DNA of 64,000 bases from Ampelocalamus luodianensis (GCA_036346255.1 CM070633.1:38331692-38395691); one strand, 5' to 3'. Counted from the stretch's first letter, positions 21,855 to 34,758 are shown. The notes: a model not told the origin generated them from the sequence alone. Program-made: numbers and translations.

Positions 21855-24800
21855 TCTGAGGACCCCAATTTATTTGGCTTGTAATGCTTAACCAACCACC
21901 TGGTCCTAGCATCACAAATCAAATAAACTGATCCTCGAGATATGTATACTTCCTGAGCGATACACACCTCGGTACAAAATTAGACATCAACTTCATTCTA
22001 AACATAGAGTCCAAACATCACGCTACAAACGGAAGATAAACAAATAGTAGAGTTATTACAGACAAGGGCCGACAGGCCACAAGATACACAAATAACAAAA
22101 GAGAGACAGCGGAAGCAAAAGTGCCATAAGATGGCTATAAACAAAGCCAATCAGTGTGCCTTCAACCCACAAGGCATCTGACCGGACCGCCAAGTCTAGT
22201 CGTCCAAGAAACGGCAACACAGCTCACAGAAGTGAGGACCCTGAGGCTCACCTTCTTCCTCTGCAACAAAAACATTAAGCAAAGCACACAGTACAAAGAT
22301 TGTCTTTGTACCCGCAAGACTGACGTGTGAACTAGCAGACCTGTTCATATGCTACATGCAGGCTTGTTTGGTGGAGGTCATATGGTTCATTTGCATAAAG
22401 CCAATTTTCATTTGCAATAATGTAATACAGTTTAAAGGCAAGTTTGCAATTCATTTTTAATGTTGAAATACAGTAAAGGATAATAATAGCAAAAGAGTAA
22501 GTAAAAACATCCTAGAAGTGACTATCCCAATAGTCACCACAACAATAGCACGAATCCCCAAATTCGTACCACCCATCAAATTTTAATTTAAATGTTGTAG
22601 TCTAGTTCTTGGGGGGCGTATCTCGAGCGTGTCCATAACCTAGGACGAGGCTATTCGAATAGTTTTAACCCTGCAGGGGTGTACCAATGTACCCACACTT
22701 CAGACCGCCTTTAAGCCAAACACACTTCCGAAGGTATGCCGCACAACTAAGTCCTACGAGATCAAGCTTTCCAATATTGTGTATTAACTACGAGCCGCTC
22801 GTATGGATAGAAACCCATACGCTTACATGGTAAAGCCGAAAAGACAACTACCCACTCAGGATAAAGCTTTTCGGACAACTACCATGCTCCCACCTCCGTC
22901 CCTCCTGCGACCTCCTGCGACCCGGAGCCAATACACGCCAAAGTACTAGGTCAAGAGAGGTCCATATACTCTAGTGTGGTTAGCACGCAAAATGCTCGAT
23001 GACGGTGGCGCAAGTAACTCGGTCCTTAATCGACTGGGCACCTTTCGATCACACCCAACAGATCACACCGTCTTACCATTGTGCCCAAGTCTAAATCATT
23101 TTTGTTTTCATTTTTAGTTTTGCAATTAAACATAGCAAAAATGCTGAAACATAAAGTTATAGTAAATTTTGTGTGATCAAGGTTACCGACTAAAGTCGAT
23201 AACCGCCCAGTTCTACCGATACTAAGCATGTCTAAGCAATTTGACCCGGATCTACTAAGTGACAAGAGATCATCCAAACCCTCTAATCACAAAGAAATAA
23301 CTTAGGCTCGGTAGTAGAGATCCATATTTTGTCTACAGGATATGCAGCTACGGATTTAACTAATCAATTTAACACAAATTAAGCGATGCATACATACAGC
23401 TGAAACAAAATATTAGACTTTAAAATACTGGGATAAACATGATCAAACTGCTTGCCTTCTTCTTTGTTGCTCAATATGGTGCGGAGGATCGTCCTCGTGG
23501 TTGCCGCAAATATCGAATCCTAACGATTAACAAAACAAATAATAAGAACGAATAACACCGCAAAACTCAAACATCAATACAAACACCAACATAAACACCA
23601 AGGCTAGACTATCACAAAGAATGACAAATAATTGCTGCAGAGACCCATCCACTCATTTGCTAGGTTAACCTCAAAATCAAACTTCTAACACGCTTTAAAC
23701 TTTGGACAGGCTTTGATGGTGATTGTGTGCACATCTATTATTTAATCATCAAGTTAATAAATCAACAACAGCTAGCTTCTCTAACTCAACTATTATAAGC
23801 TGATATTACAGAACCTACAAAAGCTACGACAATACTAACTACCAAATATCCCACTATGAGATGCTAAACAAAATTCCAATTGAGTTTGGGTATTTAATAA
23901 GATTCAGCTACTCATACTCCTAAGCAACATGCTCACATTATGCAAGGTTATCACAATACAGCAGGCTATGGCATCAAATCTAACTGCATTGATAAATCCA
24001 AAGTATAGAGACAGTAACATGATCAGCTAACTATCCCATGATCAAACATGACAACAAGAGCTTAGAAGCATGAAGATACTAACTACTGATTTCATGCTAA
24101 CCATCACGACAAAAAGGAGGCAACAAACCTAACAAAACCTATTAGCAAACATGATACAAATTTTTAGTTTACTGGCAACAGAGAAAATGACAACAGAGAA
24201 AAACTCCAAGGAAAACTTGCACTAATATACTTTCAAACCTCAATGACTAACTTTGATCACGCATGAGAGCGAACTAAAGAACCATCATAAGCATGATTAG
24301 CAGCTAACTAATTGGTTTTGAAGGAGGGCCCCATCGCCGCAGCATGCAGAGGAGCACAATCGAAAAGAACAGAGGATCTCGGGCGGCTTTGGACCTGGAT
24401 TCGCCGACGGTGATGGAGTGGCGGCGCGGCCTGTGCGACGGGCAAAATGGGTCGCTTGAGGACCACCGGCCGATGATGGTCGCGGGTTCGCCGGAGAAGC
24501 ACGGTGGTCGCGCTGGCGACGAGCTTGGCGCCGGCAGTTGGGGTGACAAGGCGCGATCGCACTAGAGAGGAAGACAATGAAATTTAGCGCGCATGGGCAT
24601 CGTGAGTTACCAGAACTCACCGGTGTGCTTGGCGACGACAGAGAGGCACCGGAGTGGCTCCGGCGAGAGCCCACGGCGCAAGGCGATTAACGGCGGCAGG
24701 AGCCCAGGGTGAACGAGAGGGCGAGTGAGAGAGTGGAGAAGAAAGGTGGAGTCCAGGTGGTGCTCACCGAGCGAAGAATTGAGCCGAGCTCACCGGAGAA

Positions 24801-25963
24801 GAAGCGGCGGTGGAAAAGGCGGTTCGGCCGGACTTGGAGAAGAAAGGCCACACGCAGCTCCACAAGCGATGAAACCCGAAATTCCTTGAGGTTTTACTTC
24901 CCGAGGATGTGGAACACGCCGTGACGCGATGCCGTGCTCGGAGATCACCGGAGCAAAGAGAACGCCGGAGGCGTCGCAGCGCGCCACGGCCCCGGAGCTC
25001 GGTGGAGAAGAACGGCAATGGAGACGAAACGAGGTAGGGAAAGCCGGAGGGTTTTGTAGGAGCAAAGCGGAGGCGGCGAGGTGAGACGGTGGGCGGTGAA
25101 AAGACCGGTGAGGTGAGGTGGCAAGACGCATGTAGGCGGCGGCCGGCGAGCGCCGAGCGGCGCGTGCGCTGGAGCATGGCGAAGTGGCGGGCGGAAACAA
25201 CCTGCAGGTGGGACCGCCTGCCGCCGATCGACGAAAGCGGTGCGAACCGGTGGTTTGACTCGATCTGACTCGCCCGACCGTTGGATCCGAGATGGACGGT
25301 CGAGATTGATGTATGCATTCGACAGTCGGTTGCGACGCAACGTGGATCGCTCGATTTGCATCGGACGGTCACGATCGATTGGACTCACGCAGCGGTGCAG
25401 CTAGTTGACGCGACCGAGTCAAGTGGCGCGGTCGGACTCGAGCCGAGGTTGGGTCTGGGCCGAGGAACAAGATGCTTTAGAATTTGATTTAAAAGACAGA
25501 GAAGGTTTGGGGAATTTTAGAGGTAGCTCCAGAGCTCCACAAATTTCGAAATTTTTATGGTAGCTACTAGAGACAGAGAACAACCTTGTATAATTTTTCC
25601 AGAACTTTTATGCACTGCATTGTTCTAGAGAAAATTCACAAGCTGTCAGACAGGAGTTTGACCAGATTTCAAACAGAGTTGACTTGGCCATTTGAAATAG
25701 CAAACAAAATCTAAAAATTGTGAAATAATTCAGGAGGTAGATAGGATGATCAAGATGACAGGAAAATATTCCTAGGGATGATTACAAGTTTGAAGGCTAA
25801 GAATTTGCTGCCAACAATGTCCATTCACAAGAATTTAATTCTAGAAAATGGAAATTGCTAGGGAAAATGTAGAAACTTTCAAATGATTTGAAGAGACAGC
25901 AAAAGTTTTTATTTCCCTCAAAATTTACATTTGAAATACAAACCCTAAGTTAGGGCTGTTACA
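21855..25963 (-). mobile_element. 3' LTR of element A (4109 bp)
   Basis: Read on the minus strand it starts TGTAACAGCCCTAAC at 25963, directly after the polypurine tract, and ends GGGGTCCTCAGA at 21855. The other copies end in CACA, so there is one terminal difference. A GC-rich island occupies about 24300-25450 and the shared hairpin lies at 22291-22311. Confidence 0.92.
22291..22311 (-). repeat. Shared LTR hairpin 1, copy in 3' LTR of element A
   Basis: Perfect 9-bp arms GTACAAAGA / TCTTTGTAC with loop TTG. The acceptor-like TTTTTGTTGCAG lies 30 nt on in the sense direction (AG at 22262-22261). Confidence 0.78.
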
Positions 25964-25978
25964 AATCTCCCCCTTACA
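25964..25978 (-). other. Polypurine tract of element A
   Basis: On the minus strand TGTAAGGGGGAGATT directly precedes the LTR start TGTAACAGCC. The motif AATCTCGGGACGAGATTC lies just upstream, as in element H. Confidence 0.88.
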
Positions 25979-25984
25979 AGAATC

Positions 25985-26530
25985 TCGTCCCGAGATTCGA
26001 TCACCGAGAGAGAAGGACTGTAACTGCCTGAGACGATCTTCCCGCTCCCAAGTGGCTTCATCCTCGAGTGGTTTGACCATCGAACTTTAAGGAACTTGAT
26101 CACACGGTTCCTTGTTCTGCTCAGCTTCTTCGAGGATACGAACGGACGCCACGATAAGACAGATCTTCTTGCACGCCAATATTTTCCAAGGGCGTTTCTC
26201 AATCGGAACACGAAGGCACTTCTTCAATTATGACACATGGAAAACATCATGCACCCCTTCGAGTGTAGCCGGCAACTCCAACTTGTATGCAACAGCTCCC
26301 ACTTTCTTGGTGATGCGACACGCCCGACATATCGAGGAGCCGCTTGTTCTGACACCAAACGACGATGTCCTTCGGAGGTGAGACTTTGAGATACACAAAG
26401 TCATTGGGCTGAAACTCACCGCGACGACGCCGACCGCATAGCTCTTCTGCTCGATCGAGCTACGCGCAGTGCTCACGAATCAATCGCACTTGACTTTCAA
26501 ATTCATTGATGGAATCGGGCCAAAGAACCG
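25985..26530 (-). pseudogene. pol: Integrase C-terminus and chromodomain of element A (frameshifted)
   Basis: In one frame (26228-26476) the translation ends KVGAVAYKLELPATLEGVHDV, the segment after the GPY/F module of gypsy integrases. In another frame (25945-26211) it reads NRVIKFLKVRWSNHS, which matches the core of the chromodomain seen intact at 55062-56237. Chromodomains tether chromovirus-type integrases to chromatin marks. The module is spread over at least three frames. Its position just before the polypurine tract is right for the end of pol. Confidence 0.75.
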
Positions 26531-26548
26531 CTTTCACCGCCGACCAGT

Positions 26549-27410
26549 TCAACTGTGTTCGCATCGCCTCCCATACAAGGCCTCAAACGGTGCCATGCCG
26601 AGACTAGCTCGGAAGCCGTTGTTGTAGGAGAACTTCGCAAGTGGTAGGCACTTCTCCCAATTCTTTCCATAGGAAAGAACACAAGCACGGAGCATGTCTT
26701 CAAGCACCTGATTGACGCGCTCCGTCTGACCATCAGTCTGAGGATGATAGGCTGAGCTGAACGAAAGACGGGTCCCCATAGCTTCTTGCAAACTGTGCCA
26801 AAACCGAGAAGTGAACAAAGAACCACGATCTGACACAATTGTTCGTGGCACACCATGCAGACTCACAATGCGGGATATGTAAAGATCCGCTAGTTGGTTC
26901 ACATCAATCTTCGATCGCACTGGAAGGAAATGAGCCACCTTCGTCAATCGATCAATAATAACCCATAATGCATCCTTCCCTGCAGGGGTGCGGGGTAGAC
27001 CAGTGATGAAGTCCATGCCTACGGAATCCCACTTGCATTCGCACCGCAAAGGTCAAGGAGACCACCGACGCCGATGCTCGCCTTGACGCGACAACATATG
27101 TCACATCCGCTACGAACCCGCAATCTCGCGCTTCATGCGAGTCCACCGTAATCTCGACGCAGATCTTGGTACATTTTAGTGGCCCCGGATGGATGGACAA
27201 AGGCGAATCATGGGCCTCTGAAGAATCAAATCCCACAATTCCGAACCTTTGGAACCACGAGACGCCCAAACCACACAACACCGTGCTCATCCTCATGAAA
27301 CACTTTGCTGAACCATTCCCGATGTTACGCTTGATTTTACCCACGCCATCATCGATTCTTTGTCGCCTTGATCTGATCCACCAAGGTTGGTTGCACAACC
27401 AAGGCAAAGA
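26549..27410 (-). pseudogene. pol: Integrase zinc-binding and catalytic core of element A
   Basis: The frame 26549-27049 is open for 166 codons and carries the catalytic motifs GMDFITGLP (first Asp), IVSDRG (second Asp) and HPQTDGQTERVN (Glu) at gypsy-integrase spacing, followed by FEALYGRRC. The zinc-binding part lies upstream (about 27050-27150), where CCRVKA is visible in another frame. The enzyme joins the cDNA to host DNA. The core itself is unbroken. The frame is lost on both sides, at about 27050 and 26550. The homologous stretch at 55062-56237 is intact. Confidence 0.85.
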
Positions 27411-27673
27411 AGGGAACCATGCTCAACCAAACCCAAGTTGAGACGCTGAAATTCGCAAGAAGTGCAGGTTCTTTGCTCTTGGACCATCAAAGTATTGCAA
27501 TACACCTTTCGCTAAGCGCATCAAGCAACCACATTGGCCTTGCCGAGATGATACTTGAATACCCATATCATAATCTTTGATCAATTCTAGCCATCTCCTC
27601 TGCTCGAGGTTCAGATCTCAGTGAGTGAACAAGTATTTCAAACTCTTGTGATCGGAATACACCTCACGTGATT

Positions 27674-28207
27674 TCAGATCAAATAATGCCGCCAAATCTT
27701 GAGTGCATGAACCACTGCAGCAAGCTCTAAATCATGGGTGGGATAGTTGAGCTCATGAGGTCTCAACTGCCTAGAGGCATAGGCAACTGCCTTGCTTTCC
27801 TGCATAAGAACACACCCGAGTCCCCGACGAGAGGCATCACAATAAATATCGAAGCTCTTGTGGATATCAGGAAGAGTAAGGACTGGGGCTGAAGTCAATC
27901 GCTGTTTGAGCTCAAAGCTCTCATCACAAGCAGAGGACCAAACAAACTTCTTGTCCTTCTTGAGCAATTCGGTCATCGACTGCGATCTTGGAGAAGTTCT
28001 CGATAAAGCGCGATAGTAGCCCGCTAAACCTAGAAAACTCCGCACATCGTGGCCCGACTTGGGCTGGCCCAAGATAGAACATCGCCGACTTTCTTTGGGA
28101 TCCACACTATGCCTCCACTGAAAGAACATGGCCCAAGAATGCCACTTCCTCAACGAACTCACATTTGTTTGAACTTTGCATACGGTGATGCTCCATAACT
28201 TGCCCAA
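27674..28207 (-). pseudogene. pol: RNase H and end of reverse transcriptase of element A
   Basis: The frame is open for 177 codons. It reads VRSFLGLAGYYR (connection domain), then FDIYCDASRRGLGCVLMQ with the first RNase H Asp, and YPTHDLELAAVVHALKIWRHYL with the Glu helix, all typical of gypsy RNase H. The enzyme removes the RNA strand during reverse transcription. The first 50 or so residues do not match and are probably out of frame. The module ends abruptly at 27674. Confidence 0.85.
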
Positions 28208-28918
28208 AACAATCTTGGATGTTCAAAGATGTTCGCCGATCTTGGAATAAATAAGAATGTCATCAATAAAGACCACCACAAATTTATCCAAATACTCCAT
28301 GAATACGGAATTCATAAGGTTCATGAACAACGGCTGGAGCATTGGTCAAACCGAAAGACATGACGGTGTACTCGTCTGAGCCATAACGAGTAGTGAAAGC
28401 CGTCTTGGAATATCCTCACCGATCCGGACTTGATGATAGCCCGATCTCGGATCAATCTTGAGAACACCGAGCTCCGGACAACCGGTCAAAAGATCATCAA
28501 TGCGGGCGAGAGGATATTTGTTCTTCACCGTCACCTCATTGAGAGGGCGGTAATCAATACACATGCAAAGTCTTGTCCTTCTTCTTCACAAAGATCACCG
28601 GACAACCCCAAGGAGATGAACGGGACGGATGAAACCCTTTGCTTGGAGCTCACCAAGCTGCTTCTTCAATTCTTCTAGCTCATTGGGAGGCATCCGATAC
28701 GGCGCCTTGAAATCGGGCGATGACGGCAGCAACTCGATGACAAACTCGGATCTCGAACCGGAGGCATCGGACAAATCTTCAGAAAGACATCCACAAAGTC
28801 GGACACTATGGGAACATCTTGAATTTGCAAGGTCGGCCGCTTCTAATGCACAAAATGCGGACCACGAAGTGTGGCGAAAGCCCGACACCTTTCGCTGAAG
28901 AGTCGGTAAGATAGACAA
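28200..28918 (-). pseudogene. pol: Reverse transcriptase of element A (frameshifted)
   Basis: Family motifs appear in order on the minus strand but in changing frames: APYRMPPNELEELKKQL and GFIRP (about 28630-28720), CIDYRPLNEVTVKNKYPL (about 28500-28564), DPRSGYHQVRI (about 28430), and the catalytic box VVVFIDDILIYS with FIDD at 28259-28270. FIDD is the gypsy variant of the YxDD active site. The key residues are still present and only the frame is broken. Confidence 0.85.
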
Positions 28919-29039
28919 TCTTCACGCACAATCGATTTGCCCCAAGTGTTGGGACAACCAACCCATGCCAAGAATCACATCGGACTCATTGAACGAGCGA
29001 ATAAGATTTGCCAAAAATCCACTCCTTCAACTATGATAG

Positions 29040-29240
29040 GAACATCCCGACAACGTAAGTCGACTCATTTCCGACCCGAGAGCGGATGAGCAAAGGAACT
29101 TCCAAAGGAACACGGTGAAGACCACTAGCAGCAGCAAATGATCTTGAAATAAAGAATGCGATGCTCGAGAATCAAATAATACTGCGGCAGACGAGAATTA
29201 ACAAGAAGTGTACCCATCCACGACATCCGCGCCTCCGAGC
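29040..29240 (-). pseudogene. pol: Aspartic protease of element A
   Basis: One minus-strand frame reads AVLFDSRASHSFIS around 29150-29200, the protease active-site region. The family signature is Asp-Ser-Gly; here the third position is Arg (codon CGA in place of a Gly codon). The change lies in a CTCGAG word and could be a base-call error at a CTGG or CCGG site. The protease processes the Gag-Pol polyprotein. Confidence 0.65.
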
Positions 29241-30285
29241 CTCCTCGGTGAAAGATGGTTGACTCGGCGCTGCTCGCACTCGGTCTTACGAATAATCTTA
29301 CAGTCGGTGGTGACCACTCCCACGCCCGCGTCCTCCATTAGGGCGAGGGCTCACGCAACACTCGAGGCGCATTCGCATAATGGCCCTTGTTGTGGCGTAA
29401 AACAAGTAACCTCGGCCGCCGGATTGCGGAGGCGCTCTGTCTTTGGATCGCGGCGCCGTGGTGGCTCACGACTGCGCGGTGGGCGAGAGCTGTGCGACGG
29501 CCTCGGCGCCGGTGGAGCAAAAGAGACCACATCAGTGCCGCCCACCCGAGGACGAACGAGGTGGTGTGAGTAGATATTTGTGCCTCCCATTTGCGCTGCG
29601 GGACTGCCGCCGCCTTAGCTTTATGCTCGCAACGATGGCCTTATCCACTAAGGCACGAAAGTCGAAGAAGTCCACAATAGATAGCTTGTCCTCCAGGCTC
29701 CTCGGACAAGCCATCCATAAACTTCTCCCCGCTTAGCCTCATCTCGAGGCCACCTCTCCCGAGCATAACGAGCCGGTGATTAAACTCGTATAGATACTCG
29801 AGTCACGATTTGCGCCCTTGCTTGGCGCGAGGAATTCTTTCTTCTTGACTTCATCAGGCCATCGGGATGTGGGCCCGACGCAAAGCGACTGAACTCCTCC
29901 CACGCGACCACATGGCTCGCGGGCTGCATGGCGAGATAGTTCTCCCACCATGAGAGTGCCGCGCCTCAGGCGGTGGGGCGCGAAGAGTGCCTTATCCTGC
30001 GCTGGCAGGCTATGTTGAGCTTTCGCTCAACCATGCGCGACCAATCATCCGCATCGAGAGGTCCTCGAGCGGGAGAAAGTCGGCGGCGTGTACGGAGGAA
30101 CTCTGCAAGTCCCAGCGAGTGCGGTGGCCGCCACCACGGCGGGAGTGGAGGTATTCTAGCAATAACCTCTAAGATGCGCTGTCTGGTCCATGCGGTTTCG
30201 CTCGATCGGCGAGAACCTCACCATGGTTGGAGGAGGAAGCTCCTCATCATGACCAGCCTACTGACCGCGTGCGTTCTCCGGCCAT
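29240..30285 (-). pseudogene. gag: gag of element A (capsid and zinc-knuckle, frameshifted)
   Basis: A plausible start ATG is at 30285 (MAGERTRS), some 420 bp after the primer-binding site. Gag-like words turn up in different frames: WPDEVKKKEFL near 29840-29860, which fits the capsid segment, and HNKGHYAN near 29370-29390, which fits the CCHC zinc knuckle that binds genomic RNA. Stops and frame changes interrupt it many times, and no frame longer than about 130 codons is seen. The assignment rests on order and short motifs. Confidence 0.6.
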
Positions 30286-30705
30286 CTGTTTCACTAAGAC
30301 AAGTTAACAATAGCCTAAAACATGAAGTTGATAACCTCTGCCAAATAACTTGCTAACAAAGACAAAACAAGCACAAGACTTTTAAGTTACAAAACCAATC
30401 GACAAAAATCGGACACTTAGCAAACTCATACATAACTTACCCTTATGCTCCCACAAATTTTAATTAGATTAATTCTCTATGGTTCTCCCAAAGACCGATT
30501 CTACCCGGTAGTAACTATCTTTTGAAAGGAAAGAGAGGAACCAAGTTCTCAAAACTCAAATTAGAGTAAGGTGAGAGATGAAAGCTAAGATAGGTAAGGA
30601 ATAAAATCGAGAATTTGCCTAAGTTTTCATAAACCTTTTATAATTTGAAAATAAGACTTTCAAAATATCCTAGGGACGACTATGCTTGGGTTACTACGGT
30701 CGAAT

Positions 30706-30717
30706 GGCTCGATACCA
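30706..30717 (-). other. Primer-binding site of element A, one base short of canonical
   Basis: On the minus strand TGGTATCGAGCC lies 4 bp after the 5' LTR end. The canonical site, present in element H at 19994, is TGGTATCAGAGCC. The missing A turns CAG into CG, the same kind of change that separates the two LTRs of this element. Confidence 0.88.
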
Positions 30718-30721
30718 ACTT

Positions 30722-33700
30722 TGTGAGGACCCCAATTTATTTGGCTTGTAATGTAACCAACCACCCGGTCCTAGCATCACAAATCAAATAAGCGATCCTC
30801 GAGATATGTATACTTCCCAGAAAGCAGTATACACACCTCGGTACAAAATTAGACATCAACTTCATTCTAAACATAGAGTCCAAACATCACGCTACAAACG
30901 GAAGATAAACAAATAGTAGAGTTATTACAGACAAGGGCCGACAGGCCACAAGATACACAAATAACAAAAGAGAGACAGCGGAAGCAAAAGTGCCATAAGA
31001 TGGCTATAAACAAAGCCAATCAGTGTGCCTTCAACCCACAAGGCATCGGACCGGACCGCCAAGTCTAGTCGTCAAGAAAGCGGCAACACACTCACGTAGT
31101 GAGGACCACGAGGCTCACCTTCTTCCTCTGCAACAAAACATTAAGCAAAGCACCGAGTACAAAGATTGTCTTTGTACCCGCAAGACCGCGTGTGAACTAG
31201 CGACTGTTCATATGCTACATGCAGGCTTGTTTGGTGGAAGTCATATGGTTCATTTGCATAAAGCCAATTTTCATTTGCAATAATGTAATACTGATTTAAA
31301 GCAAGTTTGCAATTCATTTTTAATGTTGAAATACAAATAAAGGATAATAATAGCAAAGAGTAAGTAAAAACATCCTAGAAGTGACTATCCCAATAGTCAC
31401 CACAACAATAACACGAATCCCCAAATTCGTACCACCCATCAAATTTTAATTTAAATGTTGTAGTCTAGTTCTTGGGGCGTATCGAGCGTGTCCATAACCT
31501 AGGGCGAGGCTATTCGAATAGTTTTAACCTGCGAGGTGTACCAATGTACCCACACTTGGATCGCCTTTAAGCCAAAGCACACTTCAAGGTATGCTGGCAC
31601 ACTAAGTCCTACGAGGCTGTTTCCAATATTGTGTATTAACTACGAGCCGCTCGTATGGATAGAAACCCATACGCTTACATGGTAAAGCCGAAAAGACAAC
31701 TACCCACTCGGGATAAAGCTTTTGGACAACTACCATGCTCCCACCTCCGTCCCTCCTGCGACCTCCTGCGACCGGAGCCAATACACGCCAAAGTACTAGG
31801 TCAAGAGAGGTCCATATACTCTAGTGTGGTTATACGCAAAATGCTCGATGACGGTGGCGCAAGTAACTCGGTCATAATCGACTGGGCACCTTTCGATCAC
31901 CCAGATCACACCAGTCTTACCATTGTGCCCAAGTCTAAATCATTTTGTTTTCATTTTTAGTTTGCAATTAAACATAGCAAAAATCTTTGAAACATAAAGT
32001 TATAGTAAATTTTGTGTGATCAAGGTTACCGACTAAAGTCGATAACACTTGATTCTACGATACTAAGCATGTCTAAGCAATTTGACCGGATCTACTAAGT
32101 GACAAGAGATCATCCAGCGACCTCTAATCACAGCAAATAACTTAGGCTCGGTAGTAGAGATCCATATTTTGTCTACGGGATATGCGACTACTGATTTAAC
32201 TAATCAATTTAACACAAATTAAGCGATGCATACATACAATTGAAACAAAATATTAGACTTTAAAATACTGGGATAAACATGATCAAGCCGCTTGCCTTCT
32301 TGCTTTGTTGCTCAATATGGTGCGGAGGATCGTCCTCGGGGTTGCATAAATATCGAATCCTAACGATTAACAAAACAGCGAATAAGAACGAATAACACCG
32401 CAAAACTCAAACATCAATACAAACACCAACATATACACCAAGGCTAGACTATCACAAAGAATGACAAATAATTCTGCAGAGAGACCCATCCACTCATTTG
32501 CTAGGTTAACCTCAAAATCAAACTTCTAACACGCTTTAAACTTTGGGCGGGCTTTGATGGTGATTGTGTGCATCTATTATTTAATCATCAAGTTAATAAA
32601 TCAACAACACCTAGCTTCTCTAACTCAACTATTATAGGCGATATTATAGAACCTACAAAAGCTACGACAATACTAACTAGTCAAATATCCCACTATGAGA
32701 TGCTAAACAAAATTCCAATTGAGTTTGGGTATTTAATAAGATTGACTACTCATACTCCTAAGCAACATGCTCACATTATGCAAGTTATCTGTCTGACTTA
32801 TGGCATCAAATCTAACGCATTGATAAATCCAAAGTATAGAGACGATAACATGATCACCTAACTATCCCATGATCAAACATGACAACAAGAGCTTAGAAGC
32901 ATGAAGATACTAACTCACGATTTCATGCTAACCATCACGACAAAAGGAGGCAACAAACCTAACAAAACCTATTAGCAAACATGATACAAATTTTTAGTTT
33001 CATCGCAACAGAGAAAATGACAACGAGAAAAAACTCCAGGAAAACTTGCACTAATATACTTTCAAACCTCAATGACTAACTTTGATCACGCATGAGAGCG
33101 AACTAAAGAACCATCATAAGCATGATTAGCGGCTAACTAATTGGTTTTGAAGAGTAGGCCCCATCGAGCGAGGCAGAGAGCACAACTGAAAAAACAGAGG
33201 ATCTCGGGCGGCTTTGGACTGGATTCGCCGGCGGTGATGGAGTAGCGGCGGCGGCGCGGCGGGCAAAATGGGTCGCTTGAGGACCACCGCCGGCGGCGCA
33301 TGGTCGCGGGTTCGCCGGAAGCACGCGGTGGCGCGCGCGGCGAGCTTAGCGGCGGCGGTGGGGTGACAAGCGGCGCACTAGAGAGAAGACAATGAAATTT
33401 AGCGCGCATGGGCATCGTGAGTTACCGAGAACTCACCGGTGTGCTGGCGACGACAGAGAGGCACGGAGTGGCGGCGAGAGCCACTGCGGCGCAAGGCGAT
33501 TAACGGCGGCAGGCACGGGGTGAGCGAGGGCGAGTGAGAGAGTGGAGAAGAAAGGTGGAGTCGGTGGTGCTCAGGCGAAGAATGGAGCCGAGCTCACCGG
33601 AGAAGAAGCGGCGGTGGAAAAGGCGGTTTCGGCGGACTTGGAGAAGAAAGGCCACACGCGGCTCCTGGCGATGAAACGAAATTCCTTGAGGTTTACTTCC

Positions 33701-34758
33701 GAGGATGTGGAACACGCGTGGCGCGATGCCGTGCTCGGAGATCACCGGAGCGGCGAGCAGCTCGGGCGTCGCGGCGGCGCCACGGCTCACAGGAGCTCGG
33801 TGGAGAAGAACGGCAATGGAGGCAGCGAGGTAGAGAAAGCCTTGGAGGGTTTTGTAGGAGCGGCGGGGCGGCGAGTGAGGCGGTGGGCGGTGAAAAGACC
33901 GGTGAGTGAGGTGGCGTACGCATGTAGGCGCGCGGCCGGCGAGCCGCGGCGGCGGTCGACTTGGAGCATGGCGAAGTGGCGTGGCGGAAACAACCTGCGG
34001 GTGGGACCGCCACATCGATCCCAGCGAAAGCGGTGCGAACCGGTGGTTTGACTCGATCTGAATCGCTCCGACCGTTGGATCACGAGATGGGCGGTCGAGA
34101 TTGATGTATGCATTCGGACGGTCGGTTGCGCGCATGCGTGGATCATCGATTTGCATCGGACGGTCCGCGATCGATTGGACTCACGCGCGGTGCAGCTAGT
34201 TGGCGCGACCGAGTCAAGTGGCGCGTCGGACTCGAGCGAAGAGTTGGGTTCGGGCAGAGAGCGATACTTTTAGAATTTGATTTAAAAGACAGAGAAGGTT
34301 TGGGAATTTTTAGAGGTAGCTCAGAGCTCCAAAAATTTCAGAAATTTTATGGTAGCTACTAGAGACAGAGAACAACCTTGTATAATTTTTCCAGAACTTT
34401 TATGCACTGCATTGTTCTAGAAAAATTCACAAGCTGCTGTCTGAGGAGTTTGACCAGATTTCAAACAGAGTTGACTTGGCCATTTGAAATAGCAAACAAA
34501 ATCTAAAAATTGTGAAATAATTCAGGGAGGTAGATAGGATGATCAAGATGACAGGAAAAATATTCCTAGGGGATGATTACAAGTTTGAAGGCTAAATTTG
34601 CTGCCAACAATTTCCATTCACAAGAATTTAATTCTAGAAAATGGAAATTGCTAGGGAAAAATGTAGAAACTTTCAAATGATTTGAAGAGACAGCAAAAGT
34701 TTTTATTTCCCCTCAAAATTTACATTTGAAATACAAACCCTAAGTTAGGGCTGTTACA
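30722..34758 (-). mobile_element. 5' LTR of element A (4037 bp)
   Basis: On the minus strand it runs from TGTAACAGCCC at 34758 to GGGTCCTCACA at 30722 and is followed by the primer-binding site. It is collinear with 21855-25963 and about 70 bp shorter, mostly through many 1-4-bp losses at CAG/CTG/CCGG-like words. The GC-rich island is at about 33130-34250 and the hairpin at 31157-31177. Confidence 0.92.
31157..31177 (-). repeat. Shared LTR hairpin 1, copy in 5' LTR of element A
   Basis: Same 9-bp arms and loop as the copy at 22291. The acceptor-like AG is at 31129-31128. Confidence 0.78.

Larger units (their letters stand above)
21855..34758 (-). mobile_element. Complete Tekay-type (chromodomain) Ty3/gypsy retrotransposon A, 12.9 kb
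   Basis: The element has two LTRs (30722-34758 as 5' LTR and 21855-25963 as 3' LTR), a primer-binding site, gag, protease, reverse transcriptase, RNase H, integrase with chromodomain, and a polypurine tract, all on the minus strand. The 5-bp duplication TTGGG flanks it (21850-21854 and 34759-34763). The LTRs are about 4.1 kb, long even for this clade. They are identical over stretches of 200 bp or more, for example about 21970-22188 against 30839-31056, which points to a recent insertion. Even so, the coding region is broken by many frameshifts. The differences between LTRs gather at CAG/CTG-like words, so part of the damage may be sequencing error. Confidence 0.93.

Noticed and set aside
24297..25388. 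Several overlapping open frames of 80-200 codons on both strands in the GC-rich island of element A's 3' LTR
   Set aside because: They are rich in Arg, Pro, Ser and Ala, occur in several phases at once, and are not kept in the same phase in the sister LTRs at 33130-34250 and 45200-46600. High GC explains the lack of stops.
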